This document shows positions 10,854 to 20,511 of a DNA stretch of 64,000 nucleotides, in pieces. The DNA is from Massilia sp. H6 (GTDB lineage Bacteria > Pseudomonadota > Gammaproteobacteria > Burkholderiales > Burkholderiaceae_D): positions 1-64,000 of the forward strand of contig NZ_CP103371.1 in the NCBI RefSeq assembly GCF_024802625.1, read 5' to 3'. Both the position numbers and the translations under genes were made by a program. Below the pieces are notes generated by a model. It saw only the letters and a list, made by a program, of their open reading frames with translations, was not told where the DNA came from and did no database searches. Within the stretch, counting starts at the first letter, position 1. Every line of letters begins with the position of its first letter.

Positions 10854-11942
10854 TTATGGCAGCCGGATCTTGATGACGGCATTGCCGGTGGTGGCGTACA
10901 GGCTACCCTTGCCGTCCGTGGTCAAGCCTTGGATGTTCGGCAGGCTGCCCGGCAATGCACCGGTCGCCAGGGTCGTTGCCTTGAGCGTACCGGCAAACGT
11001 CGACACGACGCCGTCAGGCGTGATCTTGCGGATCAGGTTGTTAGTGTTGTCGGCCGCGTACACATTGCCCTGCGGGTCGACCGTCATCGCCACCACGTCT
11101 TCGAACCTGGCCGCCGCGCCCGTGCCGTCGGCGTAGCCACGCACATTCAGCGCGCCGGCCAGCTGCGTCAGGGTGTTCGAGCCGTTGGTACGGGCGATGG
11201 TGCGCTCCAGCGTGTACACATAGACGTCGTTTTTGCTGTCGGTGGCCACCCCGCGCTGCAAGAACGCGCGGGTGCCGCCGACGCCGGTCAGCACCTGGCT
11301 GCCTTCCAGCATGGTGATGGCGCCATTCTGGGTGATACGGCGCGTGCTGTGGCCGTTGGTCACGATGACGTCGCCACGCGTGTCGACCGCGATGCCGCCG
11401 ATGTCCAGCAGCGGTGTGCTGCGGCTGTCCACATTGCCGCGCGGGATCTCGGAAAAAGTATCGACCTGCCCGCCCGTGCCCACCCGGCGCACCAGGCGGT
11501 AGTCGCCTACGTACAAGATGTTGTTTGGACCAATGGCGAGCGCCAGCGGATTGCTGAAACGGGCGCCGCCGCCGACGCCGTTGATGAACTCGCTATCACC
11601 TGCGGAGCCGGCCAGCGTAGTGACCACGCCGCTTGCGGTAATTTTACGGATCGTAAAATTACCCCGGTCCGCCACATACAGGTTGCCTGCGGAATCGACG
11701 GCAATGCCATGCGGATTACGGAAACGCGCGGCGCTGCCAGTGGCGTCGATGGCACCGGCGGTGGTGGCATTACCGGCAACCAGCGTGATGGCCGCCGGCG
11801 GCGGCGCGGGCGGCTTGTCGCCATCCGGCTTGTCCTTGGGCGGATGGTCGCCGCAAGCCGCAAGCAGCACCAGCAATGCCGATGCGCCCAACACATTAAG
11901 GCGCAGCCGTTCGGCCTTTGCAGGCACCTGTTTCTTCATCAC
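10854..11942 (-). CDS. NHL-repeat beta-propeller lipoprotein
   Basis: The 362-residue protein has a lipoprotein signal sequence ending LLVLLAACGD, so Cys30 should be lipidated. A proline-rich linker (about residues 32-50) follows. The rest is a series of roughly 50-residue NHL repeats with the recurrent pattern GIAVDSAGNLYVADRGNFTIRKI, GVVTTLAGSAG and NVYAADNTNNLIRKITPDGVVSTFAG, expected to fold as a six-bladed propeller. NHL propellers bind proteins or ligands; no catalytic residues are evident and the partner is unknown. The second Met may be the true start. It stands alone, 181 bases upstream of the depolymerase on the same strand. Confidence 0.85.
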   Translation of the reverse strand: MMKKQVPAKAERLRLNVLGASALLVLLAACGDHPPKDKPDGDKPPAPPPAAITLVAGNATTAGAIDATGSAARFRNPHGIAVDSAGNLYVADRGNFTIRKITASGVVTTLAGSAGDSEFINGVGGGARFSNPLALAIGPNNILYVGDYRLVRRVGTGGQVDTFSEIPRGNVDSRSTPLLDIGGIAVDTRGDVIVTNGHSTRRITQNGAITMLEGSQVLTGVGGTRAFLQRGVATDSKNDVYVYTLERTIARTNGSNTLTQLAGALNVRGYADGTGAAARFEDVVAMTVDPQGNVYAADNTNNLIRKITPDGVVSTFAGTLKATTLATGALPGSLPNIQGLTTDGKGSLYATTGNAVIKIRLP

Positions 11943-12053
11943 GTAGTCCCCTTGAATCGATTAGCAAAATGCTAGCACGCGTCAGGCAAGGGGCAACCCT
12001 GATTTCCATCCCGCCCGCATAAAACGCAGGCAGCAGATGCATTTATGTCGGCA

Positions 12054-13706
12054 TCACACGTTGAAGGCGCCGTTATTGCTCATCCGGTCGAGTATCTGCA
12101 CCGAGGCGCGCTCGCTCATGACCAGCACCAGTTTCAGGCGCGCGCGGGTCATGCCCACGAACAGCTTGCGCAAGGTGAGTTCGTCCATCTCCTCGAAATC
12201 GATCTCGGTGAAGATCAGCGCCGGTGCCGACTGTCCCTTGAAACGATAGACCGATTCGGCCAGCAGCCCACCCTCGCGGAACACCGGGTTACCGAACAGG
12301 TCGTACTCGCCGGTGAACGAACGCAGCGTGTGGGCGTCGTTGAGTTTGTCGAGCTTGAGGATGCTGGATTTTTCGCGCCCGCGAAACGAGCAGATGGCAA
12401 TGTCCTGGCGCCCGAAACCGGCCGCCAGGCAAGAGGTGACGGCGCGCCGGGTCTGGGCCAGCATCGCATCAAGATCGCCTTCAGGGTAGGTCAGCTCTTC
12501 GATGTCGGCGCCCTTGAACGGGCTGCCGGCCTCCACCGGCTGGCTTACCGCGCCGATCGAGGTGAGCATCTGCACGATCTGGCGCGGGCTGCGGTAGTTG
12601 GTGTTCGAGTGCAGCACCACCCAGCCGGGCAGCGGCACCATGGCGCGGCCGTACAGGTTCTGGTCGGGGTCTTCCAGCCAGATGGCGCGGCCACTATCCT
12701 TGAGCATGCGCAGCACGATGTCGCGCCACATGGTCGAAAAATCCTGGCCTTCGTCGATGATCACGACGTCGTACTGCCAGGTCTCGGGCAGCGCGGCCGT
12801 TACCAGCGCGGCTTCGATGTCGGCCCAGACCTTGGACGAAGCGTAGTCGGGCGTCTGGCCCTGGGCACGCAGCCAGGCGTCGCACAGTTCGTGGAAGTTG
12901 GCGACGCGTCCGCCAGGCGGCACCAGGCGCTGAATATGGTCGGCCAGCGGCCGGTTAAAGCAGACATAGAGCGGGCGCAGGCCGGCGTCGAGCGCTGCGG
13001 TGTATTCGGCCAGCGCCAGCTGGGTCTTGCCGCTGCCGGCAGTGCCCATCACGCGCAGGCGGAACGGCGAGAATTCGAGCCGGCGCGCCCAGGTGGCCAG
13101 GCCGCCGGACAGGCGCGTGACCATGCGCGTGGCGCAGCCGATCATCGAGCTCGGGTCGGGGCGCAGGCTCAGGGTGTCGCCGAGGTAGCGCGTGACCTTG
13201 TCGAATGCTTCGGTGCGTTCTGTGATGGGCAGGATGTCGCGGATGGTTGCGCCCAGCTTGCCCTTGTTGGTGGCATCGATGATGTGGGTCGGGTCGATGC
13301 CGGCTTGCTGCGGGTCGCGCACGATGTAGTCGGGGCAGTACAGCAGGTAGTCGATCGACAGCTCGCCCTGGTAGCGCTTGGAGAAGCCTTCGATGGTATG
13401 CAGGATCTGGTGCCGGATCTTGCGCGGCTTACCCTGGTAGTTCTTGACGAGCCCGTCCTTGGATTCGTTCAGGAAACCGGCGATCTGCTCGATGAGCAGA
13501 ACCCTGCCATTGGGTGCGACGATAATGAAATCGATGTCGCCATAGGCCGAAAAGCCATGCTCGACATTTGTCCAATGGACGCCGTGGTAGATCTCGTAGG
13601 GTGCATCCGACAGCCGCTTGTCGAGGAGGGTGAGCGTTTCGATCTCACGTACGGCAGAACCGGTGACGGACATTTCGCGCCAGCCGGCAGGATGGATATG
13701 GGCCAT
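12054..13706 (-). CDS. NERD-like domain plus superfamily 1 helicase
   Basis: The 550-residue protein joins an N-terminal NERD-like nuclease fold (about residues 15-100) to a UvrD/Rep-type helicase core. The NERD part shows YGDIDFIIVAPNGRVLLIEQ near residue 55, where most NERD domains have Glu-x-Lys as the last catalytic pair but here it reads Glu-Gln. The helicase shows Walker A GTAGSGKT at about 221-228, Walker B VVIIDEGQDF near 314, motif III-like WLEDPDQNLY and the C-terminal motif KLFVGMTRARLKLVLV. It probably translocates on or unwinds DNA in repair or defence. It is a single gene; the IF-1 gene ends 130 bases upstream on the same strand. Confidence 0.8.
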   Translation of the reverse strand: MAHIHPAGWREMSVTGSAVREIETLTLLDKRLSDAPYEIYHGVHWTNVEHGFSAYGDIDFIIVAPNGRVLLIEQIAGFLNESKDGLVKNYQGKPRKIRHQILHTIEGFSKRYQGELSIDYLLYCPDYIVRDPQQAGIDPTHIIDATNKGKLGATIRDILPITERTEAFDKVTRYLGDTLSLRPDPSSMIGCATRMVTRLSGGLATWARRLEFSPFRLRVMGTAGSGKTQLALAEYTAALDAGLRPLYVCFNRPLADHIQRLVPPGGRVANFHELCDAWLRAQGQTPDYASSKVWADIEAALVTAALPETWQYDVVIIDEGQDFSTMWRDIVLRMLKDSGRAIWLEDPDQNLYGRAMVPLPGWVVLHSNTNYRSPRQIVQMLTSIGAVSQPVEAGSPFKGADIEELTYPEGDLDAMLAQTRRAVTSCLAAGFGRQDIAICSFRGREKSSILKLDKLNDAHTLRSFTGEYDLFGNPVFREGGLLAESVYRFKGQSAPALIFTEIDFEEMDELTLRKLFVGMTRARLKLVLVMSERASVQILDRMSNNGAFNV

Positions 13707-13836
13707 GGATCATCGGTGCTTGTCGTTTTGTGAACACATTGTAAAGCTGTTCACGCCACGCAATCACACCGTTGGCACTGGGGCCAGGCGATCCGCCGGT
13801 CTGTCCTGGAAAGGACGAGACCGGCGCCTGCTGGGA

Positions 13837-14106
13837 TCAGCGGCGGCGCGGTGCCGGACGCTGGCCGCCGGTCGATGGGCCACGGGTTTCGATGTGGCGG
13901 AACACGATGCGACCCTTGTTCAGGTCGTATGGGGACAGCTCGAGCGTGACACGATCACCCGCCAGGATGCGGATGTGGTTCTTCTTCATGCGACCCGAGG
14001 TGTAAGCGATCAGCTTGTGGCCGTTGTCGAGGTCTACGCGGAAACGCATTTCCGGCAGGATTTCGGACACGAGGCCGTTCATTTCAATCAGTTCTTCTTT
14101 TGCCAT
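13837..14106 (-). CDS. infA: Translation initiation factor IF-1
   Basis: IF-1 is a small OB-fold protein that occupies the ribosomal A site during initiation. The 89-residue product starts [20 protein letters not shown] and contains [32 protein letters not shown] and [11 protein letters not shown], the family core. Its Arg/Pro-rich C-terminus (about 75-89) is longer than the 72-residue form found in ribosomal protein operons, as in the second IF-1 copy of many betaproteobacteria. The ATG at 14106 has AGGAG five to nine bases upstream, so the open frame farther upstream was not used. No ribosomal genes are nearby, which fits a second, possibly cold- or stress-related, copy. Confidence 0.93.
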   Translation of the reverse strand: MAKEELIEMNGLVSEILPEMRFRVDLDNGHKLIAYTSGRMKKNHIRILAGDRVTLELSPYDLNKGRIVFRHIETRGPSTGGQRPAPRRR

Positions 14107-14495
14107 GCTGGTTCTCCTAAAGCGTGCGTTACGGCCCGGGCGGCGCGCGGGTTCGTTAAATTCGGTCGCACCGCCAGACATGTCACGAAGGCGGCGATTG
14201 GTGCTGGCCTGACCGGAGCCAGGGCTGAAAACGGAAGCGCGCAACCTGGAAAGATGCGGAGGCTCGGGCGGTGGCGTATTGCAGCATTGCCAATACGGCA
14301 TTGTTGCTGGTACGTCACCGGGATGGTGCCGCGAAGCACTAAAGCTTCAGCGACAGGGAAAGCACAGTATACCAGTAAACATCGTGCGGTGCAGAAAGAG
14401 GTGTTGAGCGAGGTCGTGGCGTCCGGAGATTCCTGGGTCCGCCGGGCGTGCTCGCCACCTCGGCGCGGTGGTTTACCGCAGCGCACAAAATATGC

Positions 14496-14525
14496 TTGAC
14501 ATGCCCTTCCCTAGTCTTTTACAGT
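14496..14525 (+). promoter_or_regulatory. Candidate leuA promoter
   Basis: A perfect -35 (TTGACA, 14496-14501) is followed 18 bases later by TACAGT (14520-14525), four of six matches to a sigma70 -10. The expected transcription start, around 14531-14533, falls on the start codon of the leucine-rich leader peptide. Confidence 0.5.
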
Positions 14526-14531
14526 CAATGC

Positions 14532-14612
14532 ATGTCTTTTCACCCGCATCTGTCGATTTCCCTACCTGCCAGCGGCGCGCTAACGCCCGCTGCCCTGCTA
14601 CTACGCGCGTAA
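14532..14612 (+). CDS. Candidate leucine leader peptide upstream of leuA
   Basis: This 26-codon frame starts at ATG 14532 and stops at TAA 14612. It encodes six leucines, three of them consecutive just before the stop (ALLLRA). Four of the six use CTA, the rarest leucine codon in high-GC genomes, including two in the final triplet of leucines. That is the expected design of an attenuation peptide whose ribosome stalls when charged leucyl-tRNA is scarce. It lies 289 bases upstream of leuA on the same strand and just behind a good promoter. No Shine-Dalgarno is visible and the predicted +1 coincides with the ATG, so translation may be leaderless. The downstream antiterminator structure was not resolved by eye. 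Confidence 0.6.
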   Translation: MSFHPHLSISLPASGALTPAALLLRA

Positions 14613-14901
14613 ATCACGCCGTAGGTCCCCGGCTCCCATTCCCTGCCGGCCGAACAAGCATAGTAGTCCAGGAAAGTTTGACCAGATGTCCAGGCTCCCA
14701 CCTTCAGCACCATCGCTTTGCGCTACCAGCTTCACCCTGGCTACCGGCGCCCGTGCGAATTGTCGCCTGCTGCTAAAGCTACCGACCGGTTGCCGGGCCT
14801 GGCGTTTCGCGGCCCGTCCGGCAGCCCTCTTTGCCGCATTCCCGCCCCGGTAGCCCGCCCGCCGTGGGCCTAGAGCCTTACCGCATCAGGAGCAAACGAT
14901 C
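14613..14901 (+). promoter_or_regulatory. leuA leader region after the leader peptide
   Basis: This 289-base stretch holds no further convincing gene. It is C-rich and contains short GC inverted repeats, for example CGGGCC (14794-14799) with GGCCCG (14811-14816). A ribosome binding site AGGAG at about 14888 precedes leuA. It may fold into alternative structures controlled by ribosome position on the leader peptide, but no clear T-run terminator is seen. Confidence 0.4.
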
Positions 14902-16581
14902 ATGTTGAAGAATCCAGCCGCCAAATACCGTCCCTTCCCCGCCGTTCCACTTGCCGACCGCCAGTGGCCGTCCCGCTCGATCACCCAGCCCCCGGTCTGG
15001 ATGAGCACCGACTTACGCGACGGCAATCAGGCGCTGATTGAGCCGATGAGCCCGGAAAAAAAGCTGCGCTTCTTCCAGATGCTGGTGAAGGTCGGCATCA
15101 AAGAGATCGAAGTGGGTTTCCCGTCCGCCTCGCAGGCCGACTTCGACTTCGTGCGCATGCTGGTGGAAGAGCGCCACATCCCTGACGACGTCACCATCAT
15201 CGTGCTGACCCAGGCGCGCGACGAGCTGATTCGCCGCACGGTGGATTCCGCCGTGGGGGCGCGGCGCGCCATCGTGCACGTCTACAACTCGGTGGCGCCG
15301 GTATTTCGCCGCGTGGTGTTCAACATGGAGCGCGACGACATCGTGCAGATCGCCGTCAACGGTACCCGCCTGATCAAGGAACTGGTGGCGCAGCATCCAC
15401 AGACCCAGTGGGGCCTGGAATATTCACCGGAATCGTTCTCGACCACCGAACTGGACTTCTCGAAGCAGATCGTGGACGCGGTCAGCAATGAGTGGCAGCC
15501 CACGCCGCAGCAGCCGATGATCGTCAACCTGCCCTCCACGGTAGAGGCCAGCACGCCAAATGTCTACGCCGACCAGATCGAATGGATGTGCCGTAACCTG
15601 GAGCGGCGCGACTCGCTGGTGATCAGCGTGCACCCGCACAACGACCGCGGTACCGCCGTGGCGGCGGCCGAACTGGCCATCATGGCGGGCGCCAACCGGG
15701 TTGAAGGTTGCCTGTTCGGTAACGGCGAGCGCACCGGCAACGTCGACCTGGTGACGCTGGCCATGAACCTGTACACCCAGGGTGTCGATCCGGGCCTGGA
15801 TTTCTCGGACATCGACGCCGTGCGCCAGCTGGTGGAAGAATGCAACCAGTTGCCGGTGCATCCGCGCCATCCGTATGCGGGCGACCTGGTGTTTACCGCG
15901 TTTTCGGGCTCGCACCAGGACGCCATCAAGAAAGGCTTTGCCCAGCAAGACAAGGATGGGATCTGGGAAGTGCCTTACCTGCCGATCGATCCGGCCGACT
16001 TGGGCCGCAGCTACGATGCCGTGATCCGCGTCAACAGCCAGTCGGGTAAGGGCGGCATGGCCTATCTGCTGGCGCAGGAATACGGGCTGGAGCTGCCGCG
16101 CCGCCTGCAGATCGAGTTTTCGCGCGCGGTGCAGCGCATGGCCGACGAAACCGGCCGCGAAATCGCCGCGTCGAGCATCCACGCATTGTTCTCTCAAGAA
16201 TACCTGGAGCAAGAGTCGCCCTATCGGTATGTCTCGCACCGCATGACCGAAGACAGCCAGCACGGCGTGCAGATCGATCTGAACGTCATGCGCAGCGACC
16301 TTCCGCAGGCGTGTCATGGCGAAGGCAATGGTCCGATCGACGCCTTCGTGAAGGCGCTGGGCCTGGACATTCGCCTGATGGATTACCACGAGCACGCGAT
16401 CGGCCGCGGCGCCGATGCGCGCGCTGCCTGCTATGTCGAACTGCGGGTGGGCAACGGCCAGACCCTGTTCGGGGTTGGCATCGACAGCAATATCGTCACC
16501 GCCTCGTTCCGCGCGGTACTGTCGGCGGTCAACCGTCACCAGGGCTCGGCGGTGCAGGGCGAGACGGCAATCGCCGCATAA
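14902..16581 (+). CDS. leuA: 2-isopropylmalate synthase
   Basis: LeuA condenses acetyl-CoA with 2-oxoisovalerate, the first committed step of leucine synthesis in the cytosol. The 559-residue product is the long LeuA type with an N-terminal extension before the TIM barrel. It shows the metal-binding signature [13 protein letters not shown] near residue 37, the [40 protein letters not shown] segment in two conserved motifs near residues 243-285 that supplies metal-binding His and Asn residues, and a C-terminal regulatory domain (about 425-550) for leucine feedback. The upstream leucine-rich leader peptide suggests attenuation. No other leu genes follow; the next gene is an unrelated pilin cluster. 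Confidence 0.96.
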   Translation: MLKNPAAKYRPFPAVPLADRQWPSRSITQPPVWMSTDLRDGNQALIEPMSPEKKLRFFQMLVKVGIKEIEVGFPSASQADFDFVRMLVEERHIPDDVTIIVLTQARDELIRRTVDSAVGARRAIVHVYNSVAPVFRRVVFNMERDDIVQIAVNGTRLIKELVAQHPQTQWGLEYSPESFSTTELDFSKQIVDAVSNEWQPTPQQPMIVNLPSTVEASTPNVYADQIEWMCRNLERRDSLVISVHPHNDRGTAVAAAELAIMAGANRVEGCLFGNGERTGNVDLVTLAMNLYTQGVDPGLDFSDIDAVRQLVEECNQLPVHPRHPYAGDLVFTAFSGSHQDAIKKGFAQQDKDGIWEVPYLPIDPADLGRSYDAVIRVNSQSGKGGMAYLLAQEYGLELPRRLQIEFSRAVQRMADETGREIAASSIHALFSQEYLEQESPYRYVSHRMTEDSQHGVQIDLNVMRSDLPQACHGEGNGPIDAFVKALGLDIRLMDYHEHAIGRGADARAACYVELRVGNGQTLFGVGIDSNIVTASFRAVLSAVNRHQGSAVQGETAIAA

Positions 16582-16731
16582 GACAGAGGCTGGCCAGGGC
16601 CTGCACGGCGCTGCAGTGTGGCCCCGGCGCAAAGAAAAGCATTGCTTTAGCGAAATTCATTGTCGCTTTGCGGCAACTGATGCACACTTTCGGGCATTGA
16701 TGCTCGTTGATGCTTTGATGCAGGCTAAGCC

Positions 16732-19566
16732 TTGTCCATACCGTCCCTCTTCGCGATCCTGTTCGCCCCTGCCCACCTGCCGCGCCGCCGCGTCTTCGCG
16801 CCCTGGCTGCCCGCGCTCGTGATCGCGCTGGCCGGGCTGCTCGGCAGCAGCCTGGCCCAGGCGACGGTCTATACCTTCAATGGCAGTACCGACGTCTACG
16901 GATGCTCCCGATCTGGCACGGTCTATACCTGCCCGAACCCGGCGTATCTCAATGCCGACGATGGCATCATCATCAACAGCGGGGTGACGGTTCGGGTAAC
17001 CAACAACGTCATCGTCAAGTACGGCCAGTTCCTGCAGATGTCCGGAACCGCCAAGCTGATCGTGACCGGCTACCTTGATCTTTCCGCAATCAATCCTGCC
17101 AACCTGAGGGTGTCCGGGGGCACGATCGATGTCGGCGGCACCATGACCGTGGGCGATATCGCGCAATCCCTGACAGCCAATATCATTGCCGGAGCAGTCG
17201 AGTTCGGTCCCGACCGGGTGAGCATCACCGGAACAATCGTCTCCAGGGGCGCGGTCAACCTGAGTGCGTATTCAAAGATTACTGCGCCCGGCGGAAGTAC
17301 GGCGCTCAGCGGCACCGTGATTACCACCGGCGCCGGCGTGAGCATTACCGGTAACGTGCTTGCGAGCAGCTCGTTGACGATGGGGTCGGGCAGTTCGATC
17401 GCCGGCAACGTCGATACCGGCAACCTGATGCTGCAAGCCTCGAACGCCACCATCACCGGCGACGCCAGCGTCAATTGGGCCACGCTGGAACAAGGTGGCC
17501 GGGTGACCGGCACCATCTACTGCAAGAACGGCACCGGGCGCAATAAATGCGACTGCGTGACCAACAACAGCGGCTACCAGGTCAACAAGAACAACGGCCC
17601 GTCCTGCGAAAGCCTCCAGCCGAAAGGTCCGCACCATTTCCTGATCACGCACGATGGCGTGGGCGATACCTGCGTGCCGGAGAAAATTACGGTGCTGGCC
17701 TGCGCCAATGCCACCTGCACCGCGCCACATTACACCGCAGGCGTGAGCGGTACGCTCGGGCCCTTCGGCACCGCGTTCAGCATCCCGGTCAATGCCTCGA
17801 CCACTGTGGTCGACGCCATTCGCACCGTCTCCGGTACGGCGACGCTCGAGATCCCCACCGCCACGCCCCAGCCGCAATGGGCCGACGTCTGCTACAACGA
17901 TGTCAAGCGAACCAATAGTTGCGCCATGGAGTTCATCGGCGGGGCCAAGCTGCTGCTGGGCCCCGTCGGGAGCCATATTGCGGGAGAGAGCAAGACGCTC
18001 GCGATCAAGGCGGTCAAGCAGAGCGCGGACCAGTCGGCCTGCGTCACCGCCTTTGGAGGCGCCACCTATGATGTGCAATACCGCTGCGACTACAGCAAGC
18101 CAAAGACAGGCACCGTCGCGCTCACGCTCAACGGCAACCCACTGACATGCAATGCCGCGGCAGGCACGATCCAGACCCGCAGCACGACCTTCAACGGCAA
18201 TGGCGAAGCGTCGTTGCCACTGCTCTATGCCGATGCCGGCGAACTGGACCTGAGTGGATCGATCAACACCGGCAAGGGCATTACCGCCAACGGCAATACC
18301 TCGTTCATCACCGCCCCCAAGGAATTCGAGCTCGTCAAGCCGGCCGGACCGCTGCGTGCTGGTGCCGATTTTTCGGTCACTATCCGTGCCAGGAATGCCA
18401 ATGGTGCGGTCACGAAGAATTTTGACACCGACGGTTTGAACGGCGCCGGCGCCAGCGGCCACACGGTCGCACTGGACGTCGCCTGCCGCGCCCAGGCAGG
18501 TGAGCCAGGCACCCTGAGCACGCGCGCCATCACGTTCCGGGATGGCGAAGCGAGCGTCACGACCTCATGGTCCGAAGTCGGCAAGATCGAACTCGAAGCC
18601 AGCTTGACCAGTTTCCTCGGTGGCGGCGTAAATGTCGCGGGAACTACCCGGGGCACGCTCACGAGCTGCCCGGGCAACGTGGGGCCCTTTGTTCCGGCCT
18701 ACTTCGAGCTGTCGCGGGCAGACGCACGGCCCTCGTATTACTCGGGCGAGCCGATCGAACTCAAGGTCTCTGCCATGGGCGCGGGCGGCGCACCGACCAG
18801 GAACTATGCGCACGCACTGGGTCTGAGCGAAACGGTCACGCTGGCGGCCGTCAAGCAGGACGGCACCGCGTTCGCGCTGCCGGCGCCGGGCGCGCTCGCC
18901 CCCGCCACGGTTGCGGCGGAAACCTTCATCAATGGCCTTGCCACGGTCAAACCGGCTTATACCTTCACTGCCTATCCCAATAGTCCGCTGCAGATCCGCC
19001 TGCGCGCCAGCAACGGCAAGACCGGCGCACTCGAAGTCGTGTCGTCCGCTCCGGCTTCGGCCGAAGCGCAGGTGCAGCCTTTCATCCGCAGCGGGCGCCT
19101 GCGCCTGGGCAACCGCGTCGGCAACCTGCGCTCGCCCCTGGCAATTCCGGTGACAGCCGAATACTGGACCGGCCGCAGCTGGCTGATCAACGACGAGGAC
19201 GACTACACGGTCATTCCGCCCGGCGCCTTCGTCTTTACGCCAAACGCCACCGGCATGACGCTACAAAAAACCTTCGCGCCAGATCCTTTCAAGCTGGCCA
19301 AGGGCGCGGCGGCCTTCACGCTGCAACTGAGCGGGGGTGGCCCAGGCTGGTACGACATCGCGTCGAACCTCGGCAGCACCGGTACCGACAATGCCTGCCT
19401 GGGCGCTGCCCGTCCGGCGTCGACCGGGGCCGGCGTGCCGTGGCTGCGGCCCATGGTGTCGACCTGTTCGCCAGCAGGGCGCCGCGACCCGGCAGGACGC
19501 GCGAGCTTCGGCATCTTGCCACCGGAACAGCGCCGCCTGATCCACGTGCGCGAGGTGTTCAATTGA
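16732..19566 (+). CDS. MshQ-like surface/pilus protein (DUF6701 family)
   Basis: The 944-residue exported protein has a signal peptide (hydrophobic PWLPALVIALAGLLGSSLAQA near residues 24-45). The N-terminal part is a repetitive beta-rich region with alternating Gly, Val and Thr (about 45-280), probably a beta-solenoid. Several Cys pairs follow (CVTNNSGYQ, CANATC). The C-terminal 600 residues match the architecture of DUF6701/MshQ proteins found with MSHA-type pilus genes. Start choice is uncertain: TTG 16732 allows the whole signal peptide but no strong ribosome site is visible. The stop overlaps the next prepilin gene, and four pilin-like genes follow, so it is probably a tip adhesin or pilus-associated protein. 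That role is inference. Confidence 0.75.
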   Translation: MSIPSLFAILFAPAHLPRRRVFAPWLPALVIALAGLLGSSLAQATVYTFNGSTDVYGCSRSGTVYTCPNPAYLNADDGIIINSGVTVRVTNNVIVKYGQFLQMSGTAKLIVTGYLDLSAINPANLRVSGGTIDVGGTMTVGDIAQSLTANIIAGAVEFGPDRVSITGTIVSRGAVNLSAYSKITAPGGSTALSGTVITTGAGVSITGNVLASSSLTMGSGSSIAGNVDTGNLMLQASNATITGDASVNWATLEQGGRVTGTIYCKNGTGRNKCDCVTNNSGYQVNKNNGPSCESLQPKGPHHFLITHDGVGDTCVPEKITVLACANATCTAPHYTAGVSGTLGPFGTAFSIPVNASTTVVDAIRTVSGTATLEIPTATPQPQWADVCYNDVKRTNSCAMEFIGGAKLLLGPVGSHIAGESKTLAIKAVKQSADQSACVTAFGGATYDVQYRCDYSKPKTGTVALTLNGNPLTCNAAAGTIQTRSTTFNGNGEASLPLLYADAGELDLSGSINTGKGITANGNTSFITAPKEFELVKPAGPLRAGADFSVTIRARNANGAVTKNFDTDGLNGAGASGHTVALDVACRAQAGEPGTLSTRAITFRDGEASVTTSWSEVGKIELEASLTSFLGGGVNVAGTTRGTLTSCPGNVGPFVPAYFELSRADARPSYYSGEPIELKVSAMGAGGAPTRNYAHALGLSETVTLAAVKQDGTAFALPAPGALAPATVAAETFINGLATVKPAYTFTAYPNSPLQIRLRASNGKTGALEVVSSAPASAEAQVQPFIRSGRLRLGNRVGNLRSPLAIPVTAEYWTGRSWLINDEDDYTVIPPGAFVFTPNATGMTLQKTFAPDPFKLAKGAAAFTLQLSGGGPGWYDIASNLGSTGTDNACLGAARPASTGAGVPWLRPMVSTCSPAGRRDPAGRASFGILPPEQRRLIHVREVFN

Positions 19567-20045
19567 AGGTTGCCACCCTTGGGCGTGCGAGCGGCTTCAC
19601 GATGGTGGAGCTGGTGATGGTGATGGTGCTGATCGGCGTGATCGCCGCCATCGGCGTGCCTCGCATGATGGGCAACAACACGATGGCCGCAGCCGCCTTC
19701 GGCGACCAGGTCGTGAGCGCCTTGCGCACCGCGCAGAAGTCGGCCGTTGCGCGGCGCAGGCTGGTGTGCGCAAGCGTGGGCGCCAGCGCCGTCACCTTGA
19801 CCATGTCCCCCTCGTCCACCAGGCGCAACTGCACGGAGCCGCTCAATGCCGAGACCTACTCCACCAGCGCCAGCGGCGTGACGGCGGCGGCAAGTCCGTC
19901 CACCCTGTACTTCCAGCCGAACGGCATGATCACGTCGGACGCGGACGGCCGCACGCCAGTCAGCGGCACGGTCGTGATCCAGAGCGACACCAGCCGCACC
20001 ATTACCTTCGAAGGAAGCACCGGCCATGTACAAGTTGTACCGTAA
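19563..20045 (+). CDS. Type IV pseudopilin, GspH/MshC-like
   Basis: The 160-residue protein begins with a short leader and the prepilin peptidase site SG/FTMVEL followed by a hydrophobic helix (VMVMVLIGVIAAIGV). Cleavage after Gly12 or so and N-methylation of Phe are expected. The mature part has two cysteines (RLVCASVG and RRNCTEP) that could form a disulfide loop. The start at TTG 19563 overlaps the stop of the previous gene by four bases, which indicates translational coupling. It is probably one of the minor pseudopilins that prime assembly of an MSHA-like pilus in the inner membrane. Confidence 0.75.
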   Translation: MKVATLGRASGFTMVELVMVMVLIGVIAAIGVPRMMGNNTMAAAAFGDQVVSALRTAQKSAVARRRLVCASVGASAVTLTMSPSSTRRNCTEPLNAETYSTSASGVTAAASPSTLYFQPNGMITSDADGRTPVSGTVVIQSDTSRTITFEGSTGHVQVVP

Positions 20046-20511
20046 GCGCATGGCCGGGGTCACGCTGATCGAACTGATCGTGGCCATCGTCATCGTCAGC
20101 GCGGCACTGGCTGGACTGGTGGGCGCGTTCATGCAGGCCAACCGCGCCAGCGCCAATCCGGTGGTCACCCAGCAAATGCTGGCGATCGGCGAGAGCATGA
20201 TGGAAGAGGTGCTGCTCAAGCCTTTCAGCGATCCTGACGGCGCGCCGCCTGCCACGGCCCGCAGCCAGTTCAACGACGTGCGCGATTTCGATCCGGCCGA
20301 CGACGCCCGCGACGGCTACGCAACAAGCGGCATCAAGGATATCGACGGCGCCGCCATTGCCGGCCTCGAAAACTACAGCATCGGCGTGCGCGTGAATGTG
20401 AATGGCGTCGTGCTGCCCGGCGTCGCACAGGGCGACGCCCTGCGCGTGACGGTCACCGTCGCCAACGGCGCCCAGCAACTGGCGCTGACTGGCTGGAGAA
20501 CCCGGCCATGA
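20026..20511 (+). CDS. Type IV minor pseudopilin, MshD/PilV-like
   Basis: The 161-residue product has a prepilin leader and cleavage motif MAG/VTLIELIVAIVIV with the conserved Glu at +5. The mature body is predicted to be small and beta-rich and ends LALTGWRTRP. Its 5' end overlaps the previous pseudopilin gene by 20 bases and its 3' end overlaps the next by four, so it is embedded in one operon. Either Met1 or Met9 could be the start; Met1 leaves a basic leader of normal length. MshD-like by order and size, but sequence alone does not fix the name. Confidence 0.72.
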   Translation: MYKLYRKRMAGVTLIELIVAIVIVSAALAGLVGAFMQANRASANPVVTQQMLAIGESMMEEVLLKPFSDPDGAPPATARSQFNDVRDFDPADDARDGYATSGIKDIDGAAIAGLENYSIGVRVNVNGVVLPGVAQGDALRVTVTVANGAQQLALTGWRTRP

